The notes beneath the pieces were generated by a model. That model searched no databases. It was not told where the DNA came from and was given only the letters and a program-made list of their open reading frames with translations. A stretch of DNA of 64,000 nucleotides, taken from assembly GCA_945643635.1 (NCBI GenBank), contig CALZFC010000001.1, forward strand, positions 966,001-1,030,000. The letters run 5' to 3'. The position numbers were made by a program, and so were the translations under genes. This document shows positions 12,055-22,550 of this stretch, one piece after another; position 1 is the stretch's first letter; each line of letters opens with the position of its first letter. The stretch is from Allodiplogaster sudhausi (Eukaryota; Nematoda; Chromadorea; Rhabditida; Diplogasteridae).

Positions 12055-12745
12055 ATGGCTGAAGCGGGTGATGGTGACCATCAGGAGGAAGAACAGCGTC
12101 AGGAGCGTTCCCGTTCCCATTCCCCCGATCCCCCCGGCAGGAGGCGGCCTTTTCGGACAAGCAGCTCAGGCAGCTCCAGAAGATGTTCAAGTCGCATGGC
12201 GCTCAGTCCTCTTCCCGTCCACCAGTCCATGTGTCCCCTAGAGTGTCCGGCCTATCGCAGCAGGCCCAGCTCGACTTTAACATCGGTATTATGAACAAGA
12301 TGGAGCTGGTGGGGGAAGGAGACAGGGATGATTGGTACTCGATTATGGACGACTTGAAGGGCCGCAATGCCCTCCTGGTCGCGTCAGACAAGAACCCGGC
12401 AGTGTTCAGACTGCACGACCAGATGAAGGCATTCGAGTCGGTGGGAACCTCCTCAGCCGGCCCATCGTCATTAGCGCAGATGGCCATGGCGGCCTCTTCG
12501 GCCCCCCGCCCTCGCCCTCGTTTCGCACCGTATCCCTCGCAGCCCTTTCGGCAGTGGGGGGGCAGCTGCGGGCCAAGCTTCCCCCCGTTTCGTTCAGCGC
12601 AGGGTATGGTGGCAGGCCCGACTACGGCGGCAGGCGGTTCCGGGAGGGCCCTCTCTGTTATGGCTGCAACCAGTATGGCCACATCAGGGCGGACTGCCGT
12701 GCAAATCATGGAGGCAACAGGTTTGGAGAGGAAAGTAGCTTTTGA
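12055..12745 (+). pseudogene. Gag of the DIRS/PAT element, with CCHC zinc knuckle (frame-broken)
   Basis: Nucleic-acid-binding structural protein of the retroelement. It opens at 12055 (MAEAGDGDHQEEE) and loses frame at the C-run near 12127. It continues as AAFSDKQLRQLQKMFKSHG in the next frame to about 12560, then shifts again into the frame that carries the zinc knuckle CYGCNQYGHIRADC (CX2CX4HX4C) near 12655-12700. It ends at 12745, overlapping the reverse-transcriptase frame. Gag with a zinc knuckle is typical of the PAT branch among DIRS-like elements. The first break is explained by one missing C, so a sequencing indel is possible. Confidence 0.75.
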
Positions 12746-14926
12746 AAGTTTGCGAGAGAATGTTGCTTTTTGGGAGAGTATTGGAGCGAGCGGTTTTGCG
12801 ATCAATGTTATTAGAAATGGTTCTAGTCTGAATTTCAGAGTCAGGAAGGAGGACATTAAGGTGCCATATTCAGGCAATAGGCAGTCGGCGCGGCGGGAGA
12901 TTGTTTTTGTGAAGAAGGAGGTCGCCAAGTGGCTGGCTACGGGTGCAGTTAAGGGAGTGGCGGCAAGACCGAGAGTGGTATCCCCGCTGGCAGTTATCAC
13001 TTCAGGTAACAAAAAGCGCCTTATTCATGATTTGAGTGATCTCAATAAGTTCTTGCATAGAACCAGGTTTAGATATGAGGACATCTCTACCATGTGGCAT
13101 GAATTGGGGGATATAACATTTATGGCCACGCTTGATTTTGAGACTGGTTATCATCATCTGGCTGTCCGAGAGGAGGATAGGCAATTTCTAGGTTTTGGCT
13201 TAGAGGATGGAAAAGTCAAACAGTGGTTTGTGTTTGCCGCTTTCCCATTCGGCTTGAGCTCCGCCCCCTTCGTTTTCACGAAAGTTTTCAGATGCTTGAT
13301 CCGCTGTTGGAGGAGGAGGGGCATTGTGTGTTGTCTCTATCTGGATGATGGTATCATTCTCGGAAGAACGGCAGAGGAATGCCAGAATGCCGTGCAGGTT
13401 GTAAGAGGAGATTTAGAGAGAGCGGGAGTATATGTGTCGGAAAAGAAGACGTTCTGGAACCCGGTGGGTAGTGGTAGATGGCTCGGAATTCACCTGGATT
13501 TAAGCTTGGGCAGGGTATTTGTTTCCCGGGAGAGGTGCGAGAAAGCGCTGGAGCGAGTGAGAAAATTGAGAGAGAGTGGGAAGGAGAGAGCACGGGCTCC
13601 GGCGGAAGGGGCGTGGAGGCCCAGAAATGGAGCGGGTGACGTGGAAGATGGTGGTCAGCCACCCGGTGGTCAGCCACCGTTATCGCCAGCCGAGGTCAAA
13701 GGTGGAAAGCCACAGTGGACCCAGATGCCAAGCATTAGAACTGAAAGAGTGAGCTGGCTGCAGGCGTGGAGGCAGATAGCGAGGGGGAGTAGTGGGGAAG
13801 AGTGGAGCGGGGAAGGATACATCTCGGGAGTAAAAAGGAGTCACCCTTCAATTTATGACAGTTAGCGGTTGCTGGGTACGATCAATTCTTGCCATGTTGT
13901 CTTAGGAGATGAAGCAGTGATGCAGTCGAGGTTTTTGGCGGCGACGGTGGCGAATGAAGTAAGAAAAGGAGAGCCGAGATGCAAGAGGCTAACTTTGTCT
14001 GAAGGTGAGAGCAAGGAGATATCGTACTGGTTAGGAAGTTTTCCCACGCTCCTTTTAGGGATACCTCTATAGACCTCTTTCATAGCCAATGTGCGTTGGA
14101 ATGCGATGCGTCGGAGCTGGCGGTGGGAGTAGTGTTTAGGTGTGCAGGTATGACTAAGAGGGCCTCAAGAAATCTGAATGATATGGAGCGATCCGAACCT
14201 AGCACCTTGCGAGAGTTGTTGGCGGTTCTTTTTCCACTCAATAGTTTTGCTAAGGAGATTGAGGGAAAGGCAGTTTCAATTTTCTCGGATAACCAGTCGG
14301 CGGTGAGAATTTTAAAAAGGGGAAGCATTAAGCCACATTTACACGGAGTGGCTATTAGAGCGAATAGTGTCTTGAGAAAACTTAGCTGTCGTGGGTGCTT
14401 CATTTGGCTGGCCAGGGAGTACAATAGAGATGCAGTCGAGGCGAGCAGGGATGTTGATTTTGATGATTGGGGCATTCAAGAAAACATTTTTGAGATTTGT
14501 GCCAGAAAGTGGGGGGAACAGCTTTGGGATATGTTTGCGGATGACAGAACAGCGAAATGCGAGCGATTTTGTTCCAGGAGGTGGTGCCCGGGAACAGGCG
14601 GGGCGGATGCATTCGTCCATCGCGGAGTGTGGGCCGCCGAGGCTCTTCTCTGGTTGGTCCCGCCGCCTTCCCTGGTGTCCAAGACACTGGCTTTTGCCCG
14701 GTTTTTCAAGGTGATATGTATCTTGGGCGTTCCTCTGTGGAGATCTACAAGTTGGTTTCCTCGACTTTGCGGGGTAGGTGGTTGGGCCCCGTTTGTTAAG
14801 GATACACTGTGCTTTGGGAAGGGAGCAAATATCTTCATTCCGAGTTCGTTCGTGGAGGTGCCTTTTGGGATTTCGTTGGCCAGGACAGAATTCGCATTTT
14901 TATTCTGTGATTTTAGTCTGGTCTAA
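12746..14926 (+). pseudogene. DIRS-type reverse transcriptase and RNase H (frame-broken)
   Basis: Replication enzyme of the element. The reverse transcriptase reads from about 12720 with HDLSDLNKFLHRTRF, then FPFGLSSAPFVFTKVF and the catalytic LYLDDG near 13335-13352. After about 13570 the frame degenerates. It resumes at 13869 with SCHVVLGDEAVMQSRF, shifts again near 14045, and RNase H follows (ECDASELAVGVVF, TLREL, SDNQSAVRILKRG, REYNRDAVEASRD). The C-terminal block WLVPPPSLVSKTLAFARFF and VPLWRSTSWFP matches the region after RNase H in DIRS-like proteins. Reading ends at 14926. The family call is strong; activity of this copy is doubtful. Confidence 0.85.
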
Positions 14927-14981
14927 TTTAACAGTAGAGCATACCCGCCTTTACCCAGGTTCTACGGTTGTTGCAAGGCGA

Positions 14982-15093
14982 GCCTCTGAGAGAGCGGGGA
15001 TCCAAACGGGAATTATGGTGGGCGACGGAAGGAGCATAGCGAACTGCAGGAGCCACCATAATTGGGCGTTTAGAGGTGCGCTCTCTCAGAGGC
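14982..15093. repeat. Imperfect inverted repeat (hairpin) spanning the start of the internal direct repeat
   Basis: An arm at 14982-15021 and an arm at 15053-15093 are near reverse complements: gcctctgagagagcg pairs with cgctctctcagaggc, and aattatggtgg with ccaccataatt. About 31 bases form the loop. The right arm includes the first 33 bases of the internal direct repeat, so the repeat boundary sits inside the hairpin. Confidence 0.75.
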
Positions 15094-15204
15094 GAGCGCG
15101 GTTGCGTTGCGGTTAGGGTCACGGGGTCACGAGGAGGAGGGAAGGAGGGGCGAGAGGGTATTGCGTTATTCTACGCCATTGTGTCCGTGAGAGACGGTTA
15201 GGTG
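15061..15204 (+). repeat. Split direct repeat, internal copy (A2)
   Basis: Near-identical to 11887-12030. It lies after RNase H and before the recombinase-coding region. A matching B1/B2 pair was not found by eye. Confidence 0.88.
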
Positions 15205-15393
15205 CCCACCCAAGCCCCGCCCGAAATGGTAGCAGCAGGAGACCGTTTGTGTGCTTCCCACCCTAAGAGTACGGTATTTATGACAGGCCCGAGGAGAAGT
15301 TTTCTGTCGGAGGGGATCAGCGAGCTTCCTCCTTAGCTGCAGGGAGCGATTTGGCATGCAGCGGAGAGGTCTCTGGCAGCCAGTACACGAGAA

Positions 15394-16499
15394 ATGTACG
15401 AGCAGAGTGAGCGCGCCAGGGTCATCTTCAGCCGCGGCATTGGCCTGAATCCGAGTCGCCCGCTGGCTTTGTGCGCGTATGTAGCGCGCAAGTATGCTGA
15501 TGGCGCTTCGGCAGCAACGCTGTCTACGGTAGTAGCAGCATTCAAGTCGGCCACGGGGCAGTCACACGGACCTTCAGCCTTTGAAAAAAAGCTCGGTCAA
15601 CCCCTATGCTGAGCATGTCCCAACGCGTGACCGAATTCACGCGTTGCGGATGCCTAATTTTCGCTGCGTTACAACTTTGCGCTAGGAATATTGCAGTTAC
15701 GCAGCCCTGCGTATCAGTGCTTTTCTATGTTGTATGTGTAAAATGTAGCTTCCCGCCCATTTTGAGTTCAAATGGCCACAAAGATTTTTTGAAGGTCCGT
15801 GAGTCAGTGGATCCCGAAAAAGAAGGAACGGTGGTTTCCATATTATGAGGGGTGATATTTGGCATAGTGGAAATGAAGATGTTGCTTAGGTACGGGCAGC
15901 GGCGCAGAGGCGGCAGGCGGTGCGCCATCATTCAGCGGCGGAGAGGGCGGACGTTGAGAAGCTGATGGCATGGGCGCTCAGGAAGAACGCTCCACAAGAA
16001 GACATCCGCATCGGGATGTTCTCAGCGCTGGCCATGGCGGCCCTGCTTCGGGTTTCGGAGGCAGTGGCTCTGCAGAGGAATTACATCAAGGAGGAAGGCG
16101 ATGTCATCGCCATTCGGATCCGTAAGGCTAAAAATGACCAGATGAAGGAGGGCCGAGTCACTAGGGTTCTGGCTGGCCGGGGTCTTGTGGTAGGAAACTG
16201 TTTGAGTTGCATATGAGCTGGCTCCCTAATCAGGCAGAGCATTTATGTTCGCGAGCAGGAGCACGGGTCTGCCGCTCACCACATCCACGATGCGGAAGGA
16301 ATTGGCCCGGGCGTGTGCCGAAGCGGGCATTGTGCGGATCACTCCACACCAGCTCAGAGTGGGAGGTACGGCAATGTCAATTGGGTCCGGGGCGGCCCTG
16401 GACCAAGTCCGCATCCGCGGGAGGTGGCGGTCTATAGGCGGCATGCAGCCCTATATTAGAGACTCTTTGCCGGCTCAAGGAGGAGCCCTTCCGCTTTAA
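15394..16499 (+). pseudogene. Tyrosine recombinase of the DIRS/PAT element (interrupted)
   Basis: Recombinase used in place of an integrase to insert a circular DNA copy. The N-terminal core-binding part is at 15394-15590 (EQSERARVIFSRGIGLNPSR, then TLSTVVAAFKSATGQSHGPS). About 290 bases of unrelated sequence follow. The frame resumes near 15890 (VRHHSAAERADVEKLMAWA) with the first catalytic Arg in ALLRVSEAVAL. Two shifts occur between about 16190 and 16245. The catalytic block then reads HQLRVGG, GRWRSIGG and MQPYI, giving the HxxR, the later Trp/His position and the nucleophilic Tyr. It ends at 16499. The gap may be an intron (ag|gtacggg acceptor near 15889) or an insertion. Confidence 0.8.
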
Positions 16500-17936
16500 G
16501 GTTTCTTTTCCACTTTTGTCTTTTGCAGAACACTAGAAGAGTAAAGGAGATCCCGGGAGAAGGAATATTTGATTACTATTGCTTTTGGGCGGCACGCTTA
16601 TATGTGTATATATATATATGCCCGTATATATAGATGTAAATATATGCCAGTCTAAAGCCATGCTTCTTTGCTTTCCGTATAGCAGTTTTTTGTACGGCTA
16701 TATGTATATGTGTATGCATATATATATGTATGTATATTCAAGTGCACACATTTATGTTAGTGACGAGTCGCCACCACTGCCAGGTGAGCCTACGTGCTAA
16801 GAAAAACCCGGCCAATGTTGGTTGCGCGCACTATATGTATGCAATTCATGGGCACGACTTGGTTGGCCCCAGCGGCCACGGTGTTGCTCTCCCAAAAATT
16901 TTTGAAAATGGCGGGAAAATAAAATATTTGGGAATTCTAAGTAGAAAACAGTGTTAATTTCCTCAGGGCATTGAGGTTTTAGTGACTTCGGGACACTTGC
17001 AATCGAAGTTTCTAGCACAACCCGACCAAATAAGGCGAAAAAAACGAGACACTATTTATTCGCCTCGGACCTCCTTTAAAGGAGCTGGAAACTCAATTTT
17101 TTCGATGGTTAGGTGATGGAAGTAATGGACTTGGACTGCTTGAACTAAAACAATGCCGAAGCATGAACGTCGAAAAAATTTTAATAAGCGAGAAATTTGC
17201 ATTTGAAAAATTAACCCTGACGCAGGGAATTAATGGGCTATTTGAACTAGCGCTCGAGAGCCGTGTCTTCTTTATGGTTCGTTGTACTAATTCACCATTA
17301 CCTATTCCACGGATCAAGTACAGTTGCCGCGAGTAATAATTCGTTCAAGTGCAATTGCTGTGCATTCGTTTCCAATGCATAGTTGCTTCCTTTATGTTTT
17401 GTTCTCAAATTTAGTTTAATGCTCTATATTCTAAACGAAACGGTTAGTTTCCACTTAAATTAGAAACAAGTGTTCATATAAGCTCCTGATAACGACAACG
17501 GGGCCCTTATAAGAAGCTGGTCGGACGAGGTTCATGAATACACCAACATCCATGCCTTACATTAACACTTCCCCTCTAACCGCAATCTTAACTTCTTCAA
17601 CTATTTCGCTCTCGACCACCCACCAAATCGGCATCCCACGACCTTAGTCCCCACCAGTTGCATTAACTATTATAACATGTCCCCATTCAAGTCACTTTAT
17701 CAACCGATATCTGTATTCTTCTTGCAAAACAACACAATCAACAAAAACAATGAATGAGTGGAAACAGGGAGGAAGGGATGGAGCTGGCTGGTGAAATCAT
17801 GCAAGTAGAATAGCCAGCATGCCGCGTCGTCAGGCTTTCTTCGCTCCGAATCGAATGCTGATGGTTGAGGAGAAAGTAGGCGAGTGAAGAAGAAGAGAAG
17901 AGAGGGGCTGACGACCAAACAACAAAGGAAGTCTTC
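16500..17936. other. Intergenic region, nothing recognised
   Basis: Contains TA/TATG-rich stretches near 16600-16740 and otherwise unremarkable AT-rich sequence. No exon, tRNA or terminal-repeat pair could be supported. Confidence 0.55.
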
Positions 17937-18323
17937 TTAGAGCTTCAGCTTGGTGAGACGCCAATGACGGCGCTTGGCGTTGTACTTGATCTGCAATCAG
18001 GATAATGATTACAATAGCTTCTACGAAATGCGAAACAAAACTTGAAGTTAAAAAAAACAAAAAGGAACATAAATCTAAAACAATGCTAGTACATTGGGAT
18101 AAAGCACAAGATTTAAATAAAATACCAGCCTTTTTCAATTAATTCAAAGTTAACCGTATCTTTATTTGTTTAAGTAAATTAATTATCTAGAAATAGTCAG
18201 TAATTTAAATTTAGAAGTAAGAAAGCACCTTGTTGCCCGTCTTCATGCGCGCCCACTGTGGCAGCGGCCGATTCTGCTTCAAGCAAGCTTGCGCTTGATG
18301 ATGAACGTCTTGTGAGCGGCCAT
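17937..18323 (-). pseudogene. rpl-39: Large-subunit ribosomal protein eL39, frame-broken
   Basis: eL39 is a roughly 51-residue, highly basic protein lining the ribosomal exit tunnel. Exon 1 (18229-18323) begins MAAHKTFIIKRKLA and later reads LKQNRPLPQWARMKTGNK. Exon 2 (17937-17990) reads IKYNAKRRHWRLTKLKL and stops, which is the family's exact C-terminus. Between the two halves of exon 1 about seven bases that should encode two to three Lys/Leu codons are missing. This creates a TGA at 18279-18281 and a frame change. eL39 is essential and usually single-copy, so this is either a processed-looking but intron-bearing pseudogene, a second copy, or an assembly deletion. It sits about 290 bp downstream of mS37 on the same strand. 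Confidence 0.85.
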
Positions 18324-18610
18324 CACCTTCAAGAAGGCAAAAGATAATTAACGAGGAAATCGGACATGGGCAATAAGAAGAAGACAGCGGGCTTCCCTAG
18401 CGGAAGGGCGCCACAGTCATCTTCTTGTCACGAATCGCCAACAAAACAATGTAAATAATATTCAACCGCGCGCCAAAGATTGCATACAAATAAGATCAGA
18501 TATCATTGCAACGGTTCTGAACCAAAGTAGCTTCAGCAATCCACGGGAGACTGTTGCATTGCAATTATTTATTTTGGCGAAACCCGTAAAATGTTGTTAG
18601 CCTATATCAA

Positions 18611-19297
18611 CTACTGCACTTTATATACACGAAGAGGGGGCTCGGTAGCCAGCGGAACAGGCCTTTCAAACGGGACCAAGTTGACTGGGTCTATCTTGGG
18701 GTCTTTGTAGCGCCCCCCTCCTAGCTTGTAGCCCTTCCGATGGAAGAGGTCATCGCCGTACTCCTGCGAGGGCAGCCACTTCAACTGGCGATAGGGAGGA
18801 GTGCCGAGGTTGGACTGAGCTGCATCAGCTTGTTAGACTGCGCCGTTGTCATCGAGCGATCGCTGCCCTCGCCAAGTGTGCCCTGTAAAAAAGGAAAAGA
18901 TAAGAAATCGGTAACGTAACCAAGATTTTTTATTGTAATTTACGAGTAAATACTTCAATAGTTTCATAGAATAATGTTAGGATGACGTAATTATAGTTAA
19001 CTATAGAAAAGAGCAGTTCGTTCTATCAATAGAGAATGATATTACGTCATGGTTTAATGGTTTAAAAACAGGAGTTCATAAGGCATCAATGATGAATGTT
19101 GTTTCTTTAATAATAAAAAAACCGGAGCTCAAGATGGCTGACCTTATTGGCGGCCTCCTGGTACTCGCGTGCCGCCTTCTCTGCCGTATGCACGCATTGC
19201 ATGTAGGAAGCGTGCTGTGGCGCTCATGGCTTATCGTCGAACTCCCACTTCTTGAGGCAGCCACAGAGTGCTTGCAGCTCTGGCGTGCATGATGAGG
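18611..19297 (-). pseudogene. Mitoribosomal small-subunit protein mS37 (CHCHD1-like), damaged
   Basis: CHCH-fold protein of the mitochondrial small ribosomal subunit, imported and oxidised in the intermembrane space. The exon at 19143-19297 reads SSCTPELQALCGCLKKWEFDDKP, then TGA (19224-19226), then APQHASYMQCVHTAEKAARE. The spacing is CX10C and then (Cys)X9C if the TGA replaces a cysteine. The exon at 18611-18882 begins GTLGEGSDRS and SNKLMQ, matching the TLGE...NKL tail of CHCHD1. It then loses frame by one base and continues YRQLKWLPSQEYGDDLFHRK to a stop at 18611-18613. A possible upstream exon at about 19550-19633 reads FSDILPLSRKKRITKRSKR, but its phase does not join. A short open stretch ending at 18397 could be an alternative last exon. 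Confidence 0.7.
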
Positions 19298-19639
19298 CTG
19301 GGAATGAGAGGGAATCAATCAAGAAAAAATGTCACCTAAATAGTTAAGCCTTTTTCCTACGGGAAACCCCCAAAAGTTAACTTTCAAATGGCTATGAAAG
19401 AGCGCCGTATCAATACTGCTTCTAACAGTGTAAAAATGTTTGAAATGGATAAAACTTAGTTCAGACTAAGTTCGAAAGAAAACGAAAAAGGAATATAAAC
19501 AATCGAAATATAAAAGGTAGAAAAAGAAAATGGAGAAAATAGAATCCCAAGCTTACTCGCTTGCTTCGCTTTGTGATGCGTTTCTTGCGCGAAAGCGGCA
19601 GTATATCGGAGAAGGAGGTGACCTTCGGGTAAAAACCTG

Positions 19640-20336
19640 TAAAAATTAAAAATTATACAACATACAATAGTAAACAAACAAACAAACAAACAAAATAAAC
19701 GTAAGATGCCAACTTGGCATTGCAAATCACGCTTGTTTTTCATTAAACGAGTCCATTAATCTCAGCGTCATGTTCAAACATTTCGCTAAAAAGCAGAAGG
19801 TGCAATTAGGATGCATCGACCGTGTCAGGGATATCGTGGTAGGAGTTAACGAGTTTCAAGCTCCTTTAAGTGAGCAAACTTGGCAAGCCGTAGCCCTGCA
19901 ATTCGACTATAAAAAATCAGAAATAACTGAACAAGTGTCAAAGTTAAGTATACGTAGATACATCCTGTTGTAATCAAGTTAACGAATTTTGTTAACTAAC
20001 TTACTTTATCTATAAAAAAAATTTCCTTATTGGTTGAATGTTTGCTTAATGAATGATTATAGAAAAAAATTCTTTAGTCATTGCTCTGTTATGTCTGAAT
20101 CGACAATAAGCCACTGACTAACACGCTTATGGTTAGAATTAGTGGGAATCTTTCGGCGGTCGACTAGCGAAGGCAGACGATTTAAACAATAAATGGCAAA
20201 AGACAGGTGACAATATGAGGAAACACATGGCGCGATCTAGTGAGCAAGTGAGTGAGGGAAAATGAGAGAGAGAGTGAGAGAGATGGGAGAGAGAGAGTGA
20301 GAAAGAAGGGAGAGAGAGAGAGAGCGAAAGAGAGAA

Positions 20337-20378
<42 letters not shown>

Positions 20379-20708
20379 TGGTACATATGTACATACTAGC
20401 ATACTATGCATAAAAAATTTTCCAGACATTTCTTAGAGTTGGCAGAAATCGTTTGCCGAATATAAATAAGAGAATGGAAAAAAACGTAATATTTTGTGAG
20501 TAAATCGAACGTACTGCAGTGTTAGGTCTCAATTTTGCTTCTTTTTTAATGAATAGAGGATGCGCATGACAGGAAAGGCTCTTCGCAAGGGATACATTTG
20601 GCAGATCTTGTAACATGCGAAATTAAGTTTAAATGCATACTTATGTAGGTCTTCGAATGCATCTTTTCCTTTCTTTGTGAATTTTATTCAAGAATAGCAA
20701 CTTGGTAT
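19640..20708. other. Intergenic region with a (GA)n tract
   Basis: Nothing gene-like is seen. A GA-rich microsatellite runs from about 20255 to 20375. The region ends at the left terminus of the palindromic element. Confidence 0.6.
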
Positions 20709-21654
20709 TTAAGAGAGCCTCTCTGTATGCCTCCAGTAGGGTGCCCCAGATCCAGATGTTGGATTTCGAGTATGAAAACATAGTCAGGCATGGCACAGGG
20801 CTCCATTAGCAAGATTAAATGGTTAAAATTTTTTTTCAAAAATTTTTTTTGTGTGAATAGTTGAAAGTATGTATATTTTATGAATAGACGTATCTCGCTT
20901 CAAACTCAATATTTCTCAATTTTTTTTTTATTTCCATCATCGTTGGATTCTAAACAAACACTGCCCAAATGTTTCAGTCAACTATTTCATTTTCACATCG
21001 AAAAATTACTTTTAATATTTGAATTTGACGGTTAAATACCTTATACTCATTTGTGTGTGGGTGTTATATCTCAAAAGGTAGAGCATTAAAAACTGTATAA
21101 CATATATTTTTTTCATTGGGTGTAGAGGTCACCAAGGGGGGAAAACATAGGCTCGAATAGGCGTACCTCGGAGATGTGGGATTCAAGGAATGCGTGAAAA
21201 AGAAGTTAAATTCTTGTTGTAACATAAAATGAATTATTTCATTCGATTCAGCTTGTTCCTTTTCATAAAATCTCCCTACCAAAATTTCATAAAAATATCA
21301 ATTTCCATGAAAATAACGCATTTTTCGATTTTTCTGCAATTGTCAGAAAATGACCTAAAACTATTCAAAGCGCTGTATTTTCAATGTTTTCAGCGAGAAC
21401 TGAATGCGGATAATACTGTTCAGTACGCGACAAAATTCTCTACATCATACATCCATTACATCTGGATAGGGCGTCCCCACCAATGACAGTATCGATTTTC
21501 CTATGGCGGTCGCGTCAAAACTGACAGATCCGCATTTTCCAACTTTTCGTGCAATCTTAATGTTTCGTACTCATTCAATGCATCATTCTGCTCCACGAAG
21601 CACACTAAGGTCAGAATCGATGTTTGTTTTGCAGATTTCCCGTGGTAAAAGCTT

Positions 21655-21730
21655 GCAAAAGGGTTTGCAAGCACGCGGATTTGAACCCGCGACCCATGAC
21701 ATTCGACGTGCACAACCAATTGGCGAAAAT
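21655..21730 (-). other. tRNA-like motif in left arm of palindromic element 1
   Basis: On the minus strand it has a D-loop-like AATTGGTTGTGCACG, then a B-box GGTTCAAATCC inside a 5-bp T-arm stem (CGCGG/CCGCG). The anticodon arm is too short for a real tRNA. It is best read as a tRNA-derived, possibly Pol III-related module. Confidence 0.5.
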
Positions 21731-22477
21731 GACATAAAAAAATTCATTTCTGGAAAATGCTAAAACCAATCTTAAAGGTTGACCTATCAACCGATAGCTA
21801 TTTTTGCGCTCTATCGAAATAAATATATCCGCCAAAAAGTGTAAATTGGCAGCAAGGCCAAATAAGTGGCCAAAATATTTGAACATAAAAAAGTAGATCA
21901 AACAATCTGTACATCATAACGTGATGTATGGGATAGTTGTTCGCCTTCGCAAAACCTATCGAATGGCATATAACATGTGGCGATAAGTTCAATCCGCGAG
22001 CAATAACAGCCGCGAAAATGTCCCCCTAAAATATTGACTTTTCAACGGACTCCAGGGCTCTTTTTCGGTACTCCAGCCGAATAGCAAATAGTGACTGATA
22101 AATAATGTCCTCTCTATTAGTAAGAGTACCGAAAAAAAAGCCCTGGAGTCCGTTGAAAAGTCAATATTTTGGGGGACATTTTCGCGGCTGTTATTGCTCG
22201 TGGATTGAACTTATCGCCATATGTTATATGCCATTCGATAGGTTTCGCGAAGGCGAACAACTATCCCATACATTACGTTATGATGTATAGATTGTTTGAT
22301 CTACTTTTTTATGTTCGAATATTTTGGCCACTTATTTGGCCTTGCTGCCAATTTACACTTTTTGGCGGATATATTTATTTCGATAGAGCGCAAAAATAGC
22401 TATCGGTTGATAGGTTAACCTTTAAGATTGGCTTTAGCATTTTCCAGAAATGAATTTTTTTATGTCATTTTCGCCAA

Positions 22478-22550
22478 TTGGTTATGCACGTCTAATGTCA
22501 TGGGTCGCGGGTTCAAATCCGCGCGCGTGCAAACCCTTTTGCGGGCTTTT
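22478..22550 (+). other. tRNA-like motif in right arm of palindromic element 1
   Basis: Mirror copy of the module at 21655-21730, with GGTTCAAATCC in an intact T-arm-like stem and outer GCACG/CGTGC pairing. Confidence 0.5.

Larger units (their letters stand above)
11887..16499 (+). mobile_element. DIRS/PAT-like tyrosine-recombinase retrotransposon
   Basis: The element encodes, in order, a Gag with a CCHC knuckle, a DIRS-type reverse transcriptase, RNase H and a tyrosine recombinase. It has no integrase and no LTRs. A 144-bp direct repeat (11887-12030 and 15061-15204, about two mismatches) fits the split-direct-repeat pattern of PAT-like elements; the second copy lies between RNase H and the recombinase. 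Coding frames change several times, one at a run of Cs. The copy is therefore decayed or carries assembly indels. The right boundary is uncertain; recombinase coding ends at 16499. Confidence 0.88.

Noticed and set aside
12203..13012. 269-residue minus-strand open frame
   Set aside because: Shadow of the retrotransposon gag/RT coding strand; the plus strand has the zinc knuckle and RT motifs.
19224..19226. Selenocysteine in mS37
   Set aside because: A second frame loss downstream and no SECIS-like structure seen make decay or sequencing error more likely. Reported only as a TGA to check.
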